This document shows positions 17,656 to 26,963 of a DNA stretch of 61,486 nucleotides, one piece after another (the stretch's first letter is position 1; each line of letters starts with the position of its first letter). Below the pieces are notes generated by a model, which saw only the letters and a program-made list of their open reading frames with translations, searched no databases and had not been told where the DNA came from. This DNA comes from Dechloromonas hankyongensis (GTDB taxonomy: Bacteria; Pseudomonadota; Gammaproteobacteria; Burkholderiales; Rhodocyclaceae), in NCBI RefSeq assembly GCF_022012295.1, contig NZ_JAKLTN010000009.1, forward strand, positions 1 through 61,486, read 5' to 3'. The position numbers and the translations under genes were made by a program.

Positions 17656-18831
17656 TCAGCGCACCTCCATGAACAGCGAGGTTTCGCCGACGCCGCTCAT
17701 CGTCTTGGCGACCGGGTAGCCCTTCTGGATCTTGCGGGCGACGATCTCGCCCTTCTCGACATTGAGCGAGTAGAGCAGCGGCGCATTGCCCTGGCTGGCG
17801 ACCAGCGAGATGGCCTCGTTGGAAGGAATGCGCGCCACCCGCTTGTGGCTGGCGACATCGAAGGCCCAGATTTCCTTGGACGGATTCTTGTGCGTTCCTT
17901 CCGCGCCCTTGTCGTGCATATTGACGTAGAAGGTGCCGCTGGCCCGGTGCATGGTCGTCACCTGCATGCCGCCCGGCCGCCAGTTGGCCTTGCGGTCGCG
18001 GGCATCGAGCAGGGACCACGGCGTGGCGAAGCTCGGCTTGTCGCCGGCCAGGGTCACCTTGTACACGTCGCCGAGGTAGGAAACGAAGTAGCGGTCGTCG
18101 CCGAGCATTTCCGGATGGACGTAGATCGGGTCCTTGTCCGGATCGAAGAAGCGCTGGCTGCGCTCGCGGGTGGCCGGCTGGCCGGCGTCGTCGAGCGTAA
18201 CGGTCAACATCGTGCCGTCGCCGCACAGGGTCGAGAAACGATTGCCCTTGTCGCTCTTGTCCCAGGCCTGGATGGACCAGCAGCCGGGAGTCGGGATTTC
18301 GGCGACGAACTTCTTGGCCTGCAGGTCGACCACGCTCACCGACGTTGCCGGAGTGGCGTTCTGCACGTACAGGAAGCGGCCATCAGCGCTCGGCACCAGC
18401 ATGCTGCGGTACGAGGCGGCCTGGGCGCGCTTGGGCGGAATGTCGATCTCGGCCTTCAGCTCCAGCGTTTCGGCGTCGTGGATTTCGACCACGTCGCTGC
18501 GCTGGCCGCGATAGAGGCGCGGGTAGTAGGTGGTCGCCACGTAGATGGACTTGCCGTCGGCCGACACCGTGGTCAGCGCGCCGTAGCCGGCCATCACCAC
18601 GCCGAGGTAGCTCGCCGCAGTGCCATCCACCACATGCACACGACCGTCGGCCATGTGGTTGAAGACGAAATCGGTGACGTACAGCCGGTTGCCGTCCGGC
18701 GGGGCGGCGCGTTCGACGCGGATTTCCTCCTCCGGCAAGGGAGGCGGCCGATCCTTGCCGGCCTGCGCCGTGGCCGCCGCCAGGCAGAGCGGCAGGGCCA
18801 ACAGCGCCAGCCGCGATGAGAGTTTTTGCAT
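17656..18831 (-). CDS. aauB: Aromatic amine dehydrogenase large subunit
   Basis: 391 residues with a Sec signal peptide ending near ATAQA. The mature chain is a seven-bladed propeller of the methylamine dehydrogenase heavy-chain family: NRLYVTDFVFNHMADGRVHVVDG, GYGALTTVSADGKSIYVATTYYPRLYRGQRSDVVEIHDAETL, and later VWSIQ- and DPIYVHPEML-like segments. It has no cofactor; two copies frame two small subunits in the heterotetramer. Strand and order (aauB, mauE, mauD, aauA) match the known aau cluster of Alcaligenes faecalis. Confidence 0.93.
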   Translation of the reverse strand: MQKLSSRLALLALPLCLAAATAQAGKDRPPPLPEEEIRVERAAPPDGNRLYVTDFVFNHMADGRVHVVDGTAASYLGVVMAGYGALTTVSADGKSIYVATTYYPRLYRGQRSDVVEIHDAETLELKAEIDIPPKRAQAASYRSMLVPSADGRFLYVQNATPATSVSVVDLQAKKFVAEIPTPGCWSIQAWDKSDKGNRFSTLCGDGTMLTVTLDDAGQPATRERSQRFFDPDKDPIYVHPEMLGDDRYFVSYLGDVYKVTLAGDKPSFATPWSLLDARDRKANWRPGGMQVTTMHRASGTFYVNMHDKGAEGTHKNPSKEIWAFDVASHKRVARIPSNEAISLVASQGNAPLLYSLNVEKGEIVARKIQKGYPVAKTMSGVGETSLFMEVR

Positions 18832-18899
18832 TTTGTGACCTCGTTCGACTCGTTAGGGAGCGTGAGATCAGTATCCGGCGAGGCCCTTTTCAGGCTGTA

Positions 18900-20288
18900 T
18901 CAAGAATCGGAAAAAAAGGGCTCCGGTGCGAACAGCCCCCGCTTCATCACGAAACGCGTCCACAGCGCCGAGGCCACCCCGACGACGCCCAGGACATAAC
19001 CGGTGAGGGCCGTTACCTCGTCCGGGCTGCAGGCGATGACATAGACCATGCCGCCAATGCCGATCAGCTGGGGCAGCGGGAAGAAGGGCGAACGGAACGG
19101 CCGCTTCGCCTGCGGATAGCGGCGACGCAGGACGATCAGGTTGATGTGGGCGACGATGTAGGCGATCAGCCACGAGGTCGAGGCGGCGATGACCAGGGTC
19201 ATGATCGTTTCCGGCCGGTCGCCCATGAGCAGGATCGGCGCCCCGAAAGCGACCGTGATCGCGACGATGGCCGCCCACGGCGAGTCGTAGCGGGGATGGC
19301 GCCAGGCGAGGAAGCCGAAGGCCTGGCCATTCTGGGCCATCCCCTGCAGTTGGCGGGAGATGCCGGCGAGAACCGCATTGACCAGCCCGACGGTGGCCGC
19401 GACGGCGGTCAGCAGCAGCACCGCCGCCCCGATGCGCCCGAACGCCATGCGCGCATAGTCGAGATGCGGGAAGGCGCTGCCGGTCAGCAATTCGGGGGGC
19501 AGCAAGCGCCGGGCGCCCAGCGAGTAGAGGGCGAACAGGAAAGCCAGGGCGGTGATGCCGAGGATCATCGCCCGGGGAATGGCCCGGCCGGGATTTTTCA
19601 CCTCGCCGATCATCGGGCAGACGAATTCGGCGCCGACCAGGCACCAAAAGAACAGGCCCACCACCATGCCGAAGCCGCCGCCGGCCGTGCCCTGCCCCGC
19701 CCCTGGCCCAAGCGGTGCGGCCGGAGCCGCCTCGGGGACCAGCCAGAGCATCGCCAGGCCGCTGACCAGGACCAGGCCGACCTTGACGACCGCCGTGCTG
19801 TTTTGCAGCGCCGCGAACACATCTGTCCCCCGGATGTTGAGGATGGCCAGGACGACTAGCAGCGACAGGGCCATGACCTTGGGCGGCAGGTCGATGCCAC
19901 CGATCTCGCGCACGACGCTGTCGAACAGCATCAGTTCGGCCGGGACACCGAAGACATTGACCACCACGTAGCCGGAAAAGGTGGCGAGCAAGGCCGGGAA
20001 GTTGCCGATGGCGACTTCGGTATAGGTGCTCAGGCCGCCGCTGGACGGCATCATCAGCGACAGCTCGGAGAAGGTCAGCGCGTAGCTGATGGCCAGCAGG
20101 TAGGCGCAGGCGAAGGCGATGCCGATCAGCCACAGGGGTAGTTGATCTGCCACGCCAACGCCTTGCAGCACGCCGACCAGCGCCACTTGCGAAATGGCGA
20201 TCCCGACGATGACGGCGGCCAGGGTCCCCGCCCCCAGCGTTCGCCGCTGCGGCTGGGAACAGCCAGCCTTGTCTTCACTAAACTCCAT
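18900..20288 (-). CDS. APC-family amino acid/amine permease
   Basis: 462 residues with about twelve membrane helices. The first helix region LGAGTLAAVIVGIAISQVALVGVLQGVG and the later SEAGGLS-like MMPSSGGLSTYTEVAIGNFPAL are typical of the APC superfamily. It ends 68 bp before aauB on the same strand and starts 34 bp after an SDR gene, so it is probably in the amine operon. It is likely an inner-membrane importer for the amine or an amino acid product. Specificity cannot be told. Confidence 0.9.
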   Translation of the reverse strand: MEFSEDKAGCSQPQRRTLGAGTLAAVIVGIAISQVALVGVLQGVGVADQLPLWLIGIAFACAYLLAISYALTFSELSLMMPSSGGLSTYTEVAIGNFPALLATFSGYVVVNVFGVPAELMLFDSVVREIGGIDLPPKVMALSLLVVLAILNIRGTDVFAALQNSTAVVKVGLVLVSGLAMLWLVPEAAPAAPLGPGAGQGTAGGGFGMVVGLFFWCLVGAEFVCPMIGEVKNPGRAIPRAMILGITALAFLFALYSLGARRLLPPELLTGSAFPHLDYARMAFGRIGAAVLLLTAVAATVGLVNAVLAGISRQLQGMAQNGQAFGFLAWRHPRYDSPWAAIVAITVAFGAPILLMGDRPETIMTLVIAASTSWLIAYIVAHINLIVLRRRYPQAKRPFRSPFFPLPQLIGIGGMVYVIACSPDEVTALTGYVLGVVGVASALWTRFVMKRGLFAPEPFFSDS

Positions 20289-20322
20289 CGACCAAGCTCT
20301 CCATGGATATCCGGCAGCAGCG

Positions 20323-21111
20323 TCAGGCTTCGGGCAGCAGGGCGCCGCCGTCTACGATAATGGTTTGTCCGGTGACGTAGGAAGCGCCGGGCGAAGCCAG
20401 GAACAACATCGCCGCGGCGATATCCGCCGGCTCCCCCAGGCGTCCGAGCGGAATGCCCTGGCACAAGGCGGCCGTGACCTCGCTGCCGCCGAGGTTGTCC
20501 TGAGCCGGTGTGCGGATCATTCCCGGCTCGACGCCATTGACCGTCACCCCCTGGGCGGCGACCTCCAGCGCGGCGGCGCGAATGAAGCCATTGACGCCGG
20601 ATTTCGACGCCGCGTAGTGCGCCAGCCCGGGATAGGCGACGCGCGGCCCGGTCACCGACGACGTGACCAGCATGCGCCCGCCCCCGCCGGCCGGGAAGTG
20701 GGGCAGCGCCGCCTGCAACAGGCCGAAAGCGGCGCCGACGTTGATGGCGAAGGTTTTGGCGAGCAGGGCCGGTGTGATCTCGGCGAACGGGGTCAGGGGA
20801 AAATACGCCGCGTTGTGCACCACCACATCGATACGGCCATAGGCATCGGCCGCCGCCCGGATGATTTCCCCGGGCGCGGCGGGATCGGCGAGATCGCAGC
20901 ACAGCGCCGTGGCGCTGCCGCCGGCCGCGCGAATCTCCGCCCCGACCGCCTCGGCGCCGTCGCCATTGAGATCGGCAATGAAGACCTGCGCACCGTGGGC
21001 GGCGAAAGCCAGCGCGATGCTGCGGCCGATGCCGCTGGCACCGCCGGTGACGATGACCGTGCGCCCCGTGAAATCGAGATCGTTGCGATATTGCGTGAGG
21101 GATGCGTTCAT
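20323..21111 (-). CDS. Short-chain dehydrogenase/reductase
   Basis: 262 residues from the ATG at 21111. Cofactor motif TGGASGIG (about 20-27), NAAYF (NAG equivalent), catalytic YAASK (YxxxK), and C-terminal YVTGQTIIVDGG are all present, so it is a complete classical SDR. The Asp at the end of strand 2 (IADLNG) favours NAD(H). It overlaps no neighbour but lies 10 bp after the second SDR. It likely acts on the aldehyde or alcohol from amine oxidation (inference). Confidence 0.9.
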   Translation of the reverse strand: MNASLTQYRNDLDFTGRTVIVTGGASGIGRSIALAFAAHGAQVFIADLNGDGAEAVGAEIRAAGGSATALCCDLADPAAPGEIIRAAADAYGRIDVVVHNAAYFPLTPFAEITPALLAKTFAINVGAAFGLLQAALPHFPAGGGGRMLVTSSVTGPRVAYPGLAHYAASKSGVNGFIRAAALEVAAQGVTVNGVEPGMIRTPAQDNLGGSEVTAALCQGIPLGRLGEPADIAAAMLFLASPGASYVTGQTIIVDGGALLPEA

Positions 21112-21121
21112 GGCTTGCCTC

Positions 21122-21922
21122 TCAACGGGTAAAGGCCAGGGTCGGCACATCGACGATGGTGGAGCCGCCATCGGCGGTCAGCACGGCACCGGTCACGATG
21201 GATGCCGCCGGCGAAGCCAGGAAGACGCAGACTTCGGCGATTTCCGCCGGATCGGCCGGGCGCTTCAAAGGCACATCGCCGGTGACCATGGCGTAGGCCT
21301 CGTCGAGCGACAGGCCATGCTGCGCCATCAACGGCTGCATTTCCTCATCGGCCATCGGCGTTCGTACCCAGCCCGGACAGACAACGTTGGAGCGCACGCC
21401 GAGCGGGCCGTAATCCCGGGCCAGCGAGCGGGAGAGGCCGATCAGCGCATGCTTGAAGGTGGTGTAGCCGCAGACCTGCGGCCCGGCCGCCAGGGCGGCG
21501 ATGGAGGCGACGAAAACGATGGTACCGCGCTGCGGGATGAGCAGCGGCAGCGCTTCGCGGGCGCTGATGAAGGCGGTATTGAGGTTGGCGTCGAAGGCCT
21601 TGCGCCAGTCCTCGACGCTGGTCTCCATGCAGGCGCTCTGACCGAATCCGCCTGCGCTGGCGATCAGCATGTCGAGACGGCCGTGGCGCTCGGTCACCGT
21701 CGCCATCGCCCGCTGCATGTCGGCTTCGTTGCCGGCGTCGGCGACCAGGGCGAAACCGCCGCATTGGGCGGCGACGCGCTCCACCAGTTCGCGGCGGCGT
21801 CCGAGGACGCCGACCGTGGCGCCCTGCTCCGCCAGCCGGCGGACACAGGCCTCGCCAATACCGGTGCCGCCGCCGGTGACCACAGCGACCTTGCCAGCCA
21901 GGGGTTGTGCAGAACGATCCAT
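21122..21922 (-). CDS. Short-chain dehydrogenase/reductase, MoaE-like position
   Basis: 266 residues. TGGGTGIG cofactor motif near residue 17, active-site YTTFK (YxxxK) near residue 155, and C-terminal IVTGAVLTADGG. The strand-2 end GRRRE suggests NADP(H) preference. It lies 4 bp after moaF. In Klebsiella the monoamine regulon also pairs an SDR (moaE) with moaF, which supports amine catabolism. Its catalytic triad Ser is in FVASIAAL. Confidence 0.88.
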   Translation of the reverse strand: MDRSAQPLAGKVAVVTGGGTGIGEACVRRLAEQGATVGVLGRRRELVERVAAQCGGFALVADAGNEADMQRAMATVTERHGRLDMLIASAGGFGQSACMETSVEDWRKAFDANLNTAFISAREALPLLIPQRGTIVFVASIAALAAGPQVCGYTTFKHALIGLSRSLARDYGPLGVRSNVVCPGWVRTPMADEEMQPLMAQHGLSLDEAYAMVTGDVPLKRPADPAEIAEVCVFLASPAASIVTGAVLTADGGSTIVDVPTLAFTR

Positions 21923-21926
21923 GCGC

Positions 21927-22748
21927 TTACTCCGCCGGAATGACCGAAATCACGCGAGCGCGGGCGCCGACCGTGAAATTGCGCAGCTTGCCGAAGTCGT
22001 TGTTTTCGTAGCCGACGATCTTGCCGGTGGTTTTCATCGCGTTGAGGTCGACCATGACGATGCCCAGGGTCGGCACGATCTTTTCGCGCCAGACGAACAG
22101 GTAGAGGTTGTCGGCGATCTTGTAGTAGTGGCAGGCGTCGGTATCGGCCAGCCCCTTTTCCGACCCGGCCAGACAACGCCAGGCGTAGTAGTGATCGTTC
22201 AGGTAGATGTGCTCGTACTTCTCGAACGGGCTGTAGATGTATTCGACGCGCTTGCCGAGCAGATCGCGCGTCACTTCCGGCACGGGCTGGTCCGGCGTCA
22301 GCGGCACATCGATGCTGCCGCGCAGGAAGGTGGCATCCACCGCCGTCAGTTCCTTGCCCTGGGCAATGCGGGTGATGAACGAAGTCATGGATTCTTCGGC
22401 GGTCGGCAACTGGCCGATCACTGCGATGAAGCTGCGGCGCTTCAGGTCGAGGACCAGCGACACGCTGGTGGCGCGCTCGCCGCTCTTGATGAAATCGACG
22501 AAATAGATATCTTCACGGGGACGGGTGGCGACGTAGCGTTCTTCGCCCTGGCTGGCCTCACCCTCCCCGGCGGTAATGCGCCACGTCAGGCGCTCGCCAT
22601 CGGTAAAGGCGTGTTCGATGACCCAGCCGTTTTCGAAGTGGAGATTCAGAGTACGTCCAGCCAGGTCGGAAACCGGCGGCAGGCAGTTGTTCTCAGGCAG
22701 GAAGGCGTCGCCGAGGGCGCCGACGGGGATCCATTCAGGAGCAGTCAT
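21927..22748 (-). CDS. moaF: MoaF family protein (monoamine regulon)
   Basis: 273 residues from the ATG at 22748. The sequence has the two lipocalin-like halves of MoaF: an N-terminal domain (LAGRTLNLHFENGWVIEHAF ... EDIYFVDFI) and a C-terminal domain (RVEYIYSPFEKYEHIYLNDHYYAWRCLAG). MoaF was described in the monoamine (tyramine) regulon of Klebsiella; its biochemical role is uncertain. Here it is the first gene of an eleven-gene minus-strand operon that contains aromatic amine dehydrogenase. A LuxR gene is divergent, 133 bp away. Confidence 0.87.
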   Translation of the reverse strand: MTAPEWIPVGALGDAFLPENNCLPPVSDLAGRTLNLHFENGWVIEHAFTDGERLTWRITAGEGEASQGEERYVATRPREDIYFVDFIKSGERATSVSLVLDLKRRSFIAVIGQLPTAEESMTSFITRIAQGKELTAVDATFLRGSIDVPLTPDQPVPEVTRDLLGKRVEYIYSPFEKYEHIYLNDHYYAWRCLAGSEKGLADTDACHYYKIADNLYLFVWREKIVPTLGIVMVDLNAMKTTGKIVGYENNDFGKLRNFTVGARARVISVIPAE

Positions 22749-22881
22749 GATGTTCGTTTCCAGAAGAAGTGAAGGAGACCTCACTATTCCCCAGACCCGC
22801 GCCGACGAAAATCAACCGGAAGTATGAGAGGCTTGCTCCTCGTCGGCAGCGTAAAGTGAGCCCCTTACCGTGAGTCACGCC

Positions 22882-23619
22882 ATGAACAACGAAAAAACGA
22901 CCAACGATCCGGCCGTCAGCGAAAAACTGCTCTCCCGCTTCGCCCATGCCTTCGGGAGCAGCGCCGGGACACTGCTCGCGAGCACCGGCTGGGTGACCTA
23001 CGTCGTCGGGCCTGAGCTGCGCATCAAGCACTTCCTGGCCCGCGACACGGAAGGCGCCGAACAGGACGATTACGAACAGCATTTCGCCGACCTCGACCCG
23101 CTGGCGCCCCTGCACTGCCTCGCGCAGGGGCGCTGGGTGGTCGGCCTGCGCCAGATGCTCTCCCGCCGCTCGGCCGAGCATGCCGAATACCAGTCGGGTT
23201 TCCTGGACCGGCACGGCATCGTCGATGCCCTGGAGATATTCCTGAAGTCCGATGCCGACCTCATCCTCGGCTGCTCGCTGTTGCGCCATGGCGATGCGTC
23301 CAGGTTTTCCCGACGCGACCTGGCGAAAGCCGAAGCCCTGAAGACGCTCGGCGATTTTGCGCTGTCGCAGACCTTTCCCCAGCGCCAGGCCAGCGTGAAG
23401 ATCATCGGCGAACGCTTCCCCGCGCTGACGGCACGCGAGGCGATGCTGGTCCAACTGGTCGTCGCCGGCCTGAGCAACAAGCAGCTGTGCCGGGAATTGG
23501 ATATTTCCCTGCCGACCGTCAAAACCCATCTGCTCAGCGTATTCCGCAAGATGAACGTGGCCAGCCGGACGGAATTGGCTGCGAAGGTGCTCGGTTACCA
23601 GGGTAGCGAAAGCGACTGA
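22882..23619 (+). CDS. LuxR-type transcriptional regulator
   Basis: 245 residues from the ATG at 22882; an in-frame GTG at 22870 is possible and neither has a strong ribosome site. The C-terminal 60 residues are a GerE/LuxR helix-turn-helix (FPALTAREAMLVQLVVAGLSNKQLCRELDISLPTVKTHLLSVFRKMNVASRTEL). The N-terminal half has no REC or recognisable acyl-homoserine-lactone domain. It is divergent from the moaF-aau operon and is its likely regulator, possibly sensing an amine or aldehyde. Confidence 0.88.
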   Translation: MNNEKTTNDPAVSEKLLSRFAHAFGSSAGTLLASTGWVTYVVGPELRIKHFLARDTEGAEQDDYEQHFADLDPLAPLHCLAQGRWVVGLRQMLSRRSAEHAEYQSGFLDRHGIVDALEIFLKSDADLILGCSLLRHGDASRFSRRDLAKAEALKTLGDFALSQTFPQRQASVKIIGERFPALTAREAMLVQLVVAGLSNKQLCRELDISLPTVKTHLLSVFRKMNVASRTELAAKVLGYQGSESD

Positions 23620-23650
23620 CCCGCAAGCCGGGCGAATTGCCTGCCCTGCG

Positions 23651-23694
23651 CACCATCGGCTTCGGCACAGCCTGCCGACGGTGAGGGTTTTATT
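23651..23694 (+). terminator. Probable intrinsic terminator of the LuxR gene
   Basis: CACCATCGGC (23651-23660) pairs with GCCGACGGTG (23674-23683) with one A-C mismatch, followed by GGGTTTTATT. It is 31 bp after the LuxR stop. The 13-nt loop and mismatch make it moderate in strength. Confidence 0.55.
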
Positions 23695-23775
23695 GGCGCA
23701 ATGCCATACGCAACTGGCTCGGGAGGCTAGGCCAAATTTGCGCAGGAGCCGGGCTGATTCCCAGCTGCAGCGTCC

Positions 23776-24771
23776 CTACGAAACGTGGATACAGGGCGTC
23801 TGTGACGGCAGTTCGCCGAACAGCTTGCGGTAGTCCTGGGCCAGTTGCGACAGGTGCCAGAAGCCCCAGCGTGCCGCCACGTCGCCGATCGACTCGCGCT
23901 GCGGCTCGCGTACCTTCAAGGCGCGGCGGAAGGCGTTGAGGCGGATGGCCTTCAGGTAGTGCTGCGGCGAAATGCCGAACACTTCCTGCGTCGCATTCTG
24001 CAGCGTGCGCCGGGTGACGCCGATCTCGTCGCAGATATCGACGATGCTCAGCGCCGACTCGGGCGAAGCATCGAGCAAGGCGCGGAAGCGGCGGACGATG
24101 CGTTCGCGGTTGGGGCACAGGGCATGCACTTCGGGGCCACGTGCCAGGCGCAGCGTTTCGATGAGCAGGCTGTAGAACTCCTCCTCCAGCTGGTGCAGGT
24201 TGGAAGGGAGCATCAGGTAGTCCGGCGTATCCTGCGCGCAGGCGTGGACGCGCTGCAGGAAATCGGCCATGGGACCGGCGTTGGCCGGGCCGATGGTCTT
24301 CGACGAGCGGCGTAGGTCGGCCTCCAGTTCCTCGTAATCCAGCACCGGGCCATCGAGATTGGTGGTCAGGTCGCGCGGCGAGAAGACGGCGGCGACCAGA
24401 TCGAAGCGCTCCGGCGTGCGGATCTCGAATTCGGTGCCCGGTTCGAGCAGGGCGGCGGTACGCGTCGCCATCAATTCACCGCAGTGATAACCGCTCTCGC
24501 CCAGCGTCAGCAGCGTGCCGATGGCGAACACGCCCTGCGGCGTGCAGCCCTTTTGCAACAGCACGCGGTTGCTGGTCTCGCGGATCAGGGTGAAGGACGG
24601 GAAGCGGATTTCCTGCATCGAGCCGTCGAAACGCCCACCCGACAACTGGTCGTAGCGCTGATCCCAGTTCTCGTAGATGAGCGCCCGCGCCTGGATATCG
24701 ACGTCGCCGTTGTGCAGGGCGCGCCGCGAGACAAGGCCAAGGCCGTTTGCCGATTCGCAAAGATGATTCAT
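23776..24771 (-). CDS. EutR-like AraC-family regulator
   Basis: 331 residues. The C-terminal AraC double helix-turn-helix covers about residues 225-325 and ends in RWGFWHLSQLAQDYRKLFGELPS, which closely resembles the EutR C-terminus. The N-terminal sequence NWDQRYDQLSGGRFDGSMQEI also matches the EutR sensor domain pattern. EutR activates ethanolamine use in enterobacteria; here no eut genes are near, so the sensed ligand is probably another amine linked to the aau operon (inference). It is convergent with the LuxR gene. Confidence 0.88.
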   Translation of the reverse strand: MNHLCESANGLGLVSRRALHNGDVDIQARALIYENWDQRYDQLSGGRFDGSMQEIRFPSFTLIRETSNRVLLQKGCTPQGVFAIGTLLTLGESGYHCGELMATRTAALLEPGTEFEIRTPERFDLVAAVFSPRDLTTNLDGPVLDYEELEADLRRSSKTIGPANAGPMADFLQRVHACAQDTPDYLMLPSNLHQLEEEFYSLLIETLRLARGPEVHALCPNRERIVRRFRALLDASPESALSIVDICDEIGVTRRTLQNATQEVFGISPQHYLKAIRLNAFRRALKVREPQRESIGDVAARWGFWHLSQLAQDYRKLFGELPSQTPCIHVS

Positions 24772-25059
24772 CTCGTTTCTCCGTCGGGGCGCCTTCTTTT
24801 GAGACGCCTATTTCACGAATATATTAGCCATTAATACGCAATAGTCAACTAATTGCTTTTAGCGTAACGCCGGCCATGCCCTATCAGTTCAGCAAGGGGC
24901 ATGCCCGCCCCCGTCGGTCAGCGCAATATGCGCCAAGCCACTGATTTCATGGAGATGCAGACGCGGCAAGGGCTGCGGCGACAAGACGGCCAGCATCGTC
25001 TTTGCCACATCCTGGTGCGTCGACGCACAAACGGCGGGCGTCGCTCCGCCCGGCTGCAC

Positions 25060-25974
25060 TCAGCCGGTCAACGCGGCGTCCCAGGGAGCGATGGCGCCGC
25101 CGAAACGTGCGGCGAGAAAATCGACCAGCAGGCGCAAGGCCAGTGGCTGATGCTGGCGCGACAGATAGATGGCGTGGATGCCCAGCGTTTCCGGCTCGCA
25201 GTCGGGCAGCAGGCGGACCAGCCGCCCCTCGCGCAAGGCATCACCGACGTAATAGGTGGGCAGCATGCTGATCCCCGCCCCGGCCAGAACCGCCCGGCGC
25301 AAGACAGCCGTTTCGTTGGTATGGAAACTCCAGCGCACCGGCGCCTCGATCATCTGACCGGCCTGCAGGAAACGGTAGTGGCGGCCCACCCCGAAAGCAT
25401 GGGCGATGCAACGGTGGGCCGCCAAATCGGCCAGCGTGCGCGGCGTGCCATGCTGCGCCAGGTATTCCGGCGCCGCACAGAGCAGCGAGCGGCAAACGGC
25501 CAGTGGCCGGGCGATCATCGCCGGATCGAGCGAATTGGTAATGCGTACCGCCAGATCGACGCGCTCGGCCACCAGGTCGGTCGCCTTGTCGGAGACCGAG
25601 AGGACGATTTCGACCTGCTCATGCTGCCGCTGGAAATCGACCAAGGCATCGGTGAGCTGGGCGTCGGCGAAGGAACTGGCCGTCGTCACCCGCAGCACCC
25701 CGGCCGGCACGCGGCTGCGCGTGGCGGCCAGGTGCTGCACGTCCTCGGCGATTTCCAGCAGTTGCCGGCAGGCCGGCAAGGCGGCGACGCCGGCCTCGGT
25801 CAGGCTGACCTTACGCGTCGTGCGGTGCAGCAGCCGGGCGTCGAACCACGCCTCGACCGCCGCCAGGTAGCGGCTGACCATCGCCGCCGACATCTCCAGC
25901 CCGTCGGCCGCCTGCGTCAGGCTGCCGCGATCCACCACTTCGACAAAGACCCGTACCGCCGTCAGCCTGTCCAT
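25060..25974 (-). CDS. LysR-family transcriptional regulator
   Basis: 304 residues. The N-terminal winged helix (RLTAVRVFVEVVDRGSLTQAADGLEMSAAMVSRYLAAVEAWFDARLLHRTTRKVSLTEAG) is standard, followed by a periplasmic-binding-like effector domain. It belongs to the CrgA/DmlR-like branch. It is divergent from the MBL-fold and DsbA genes with 104 bp between, which holds an AACTTTA...TAAAGTT inverted repeat, so it probably controls them. Confidence 0.92.
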   Translation of the reverse strand: MDRLTAVRVFVEVVDRGSLTQAADGLEMSAAMVSRYLAAVEAWFDARLLHRTTRKVSLTEAGVAALPACRQLLEIAEDVQHLAATRSRVPAGVLRVTTASSFADAQLTDALVDFQRQHEQVEIVLSVSDKATDLVAERVDLAVRITNSLDPAMIARPLAVCRSLLCAAPEYLAQHGTPRTLADLAAHRCIAHAFGVGRHYRFLQAGQMIEAPVRWSFHTNETAVLRRAVLAGAGISMLPTYYVGDALREGRLVRLLPDCEPETLGIHAIYLSRQHQPLALRLLVDFLAARFGGAIAPWDAALTG

Positions 25975-26010
25975 TTCATCGATTCATGCAATAAATAATC
26001 AACCAATACT

Positions 26011-26043
26011 AACTTTATCAACCATATCGAAAAAACTAAAGTT
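26011..26043. promoter_or_regulatory. Inverted repeat in the LysR/MBL intergenic region
   Basis: AACTTTA (26011-26017) and TAAAGTT (26037-26043) are inverted copies separated by 19 AT-rich bases. The pair lies midway between the divergent LysR start (25974) and the MBL start (26079). The arrangement suits a LysR-regulator site. Confidence 0.45.
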
Positions 26044-26078
26044 CGCTCCGTACCGACAACACACCCACGGAGATCACC

Positions 26079-26963
26079 ATGAACCCAGCCGGCAAATTCG
26101 CCCGCATCCTCTTCCCCGCCCTCGCCCTGGGCATCGTCGCCGCTTCCGCCGCCGCGCAGACCGCACCGCTCGAGGTCAAGGTCTACAACGCCGATGCGCG
26201 GAGCTTCCACGTCAATGCCGTGGTGGTCAGCGGCAAAAGCGAAGCCCTGGTCATCGACAGCGGCTTCACCCGCGCCGACGCCCTGCGCGTGGCCGCCAAT
26301 GTGCTCGACAGCGGCAAGACGCTGAAGACCATCCTGATCAGCAACGCCGACCCCGATTTCTATTTCGGCGCCGAAGCGCTCAAGGAACTGTTCCCGCAGG
26401 CCCAGGTGGTGGCCACGCCGGCCGTGCGCGACACAATCCAGGCCAAGCTGGCCGGTAAAGTCGCTTTCTGGGGTCCGAAGATGGGTGCCAACGCCCCGCA
26501 TCAGCCCATCGTGCCGGACGCCCTGCCCGGCACCACGCTGACGGTCGACGGCGAGACGGTCGAAGTGCGCGGCACGCGCGGCGAACTGGCCCACCGTCCC
26601 TATGTCTGGATTCCGGCCATCCGCACCATCGCCGGCAACATCGCCATTTTCGGCAATCTCCATGTATGGACCGCCGACACGCAGAAGCCGTCCGAACGCC
26701 AAGCCTGGCTGGCCCAGCTCGACGAAATCGAAGCCCTCAAGCCGGTCACCGTCGTCCCCGGCCACATGGCACCGGGTACTGCGCTGGATATCGGCACCGT
26801 CCGCTACACCCGCGACTACCTGCGCCGCTTCGACGCCGAAGCCGCCAAGGCCGGCAACGCCGCCGAACTGATCGCCGCCATGCAGCAGGCCTATCCGCAA
26901 GCCGGCCTCGGCATCGCGCTGGACATCGGCGCCAAGGTCAACAAAGGCGAGATGAAGTGGTGA
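26079..26963 (+). CDS. Exported metallo-beta-lactamase-fold protein with altered metal site
   Basis: 294 residues with a signal peptide ending near SAAAQ. The fold is recognisable from VVVSGKSEALVIDSGFTRADAL and the late PGHMAPG. The canonical THxHxDH motif is replaced by ISNADPDFYFG: both early histidines and the DH pair are lost, while the later Gly-His is kept. It may have lost hydrolase activity or bind metal differently. The downstream DsbA-family gene overlaps it by a GTGA junction. Confidence 0.82.
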   Translation: MNPAGKFARILFPALALGIVAASAAAQTAPLEVKVYNADARSFHVNAVVVSGKSEALVIDSGFTRADALRVAANVLDSGKTLKTILISNADPDFYFGAEALKELFPQAQVVATPAVRDTIQAKLAGKVAFWGPKMGANAPHQPIVPDALPGTTLTVDGETVEVRGTRGELAHRPYVWIPAIRTIAGNIAIFGNLHVWTADTQKPSERQAWLAQLDEIEALKPVTVVPGHMAPGTALDIGTVRYTRDYLRRFDAEAAKAGNAAELIAAMQQAYPQAGLGIALDIGAKVNKGEMKW

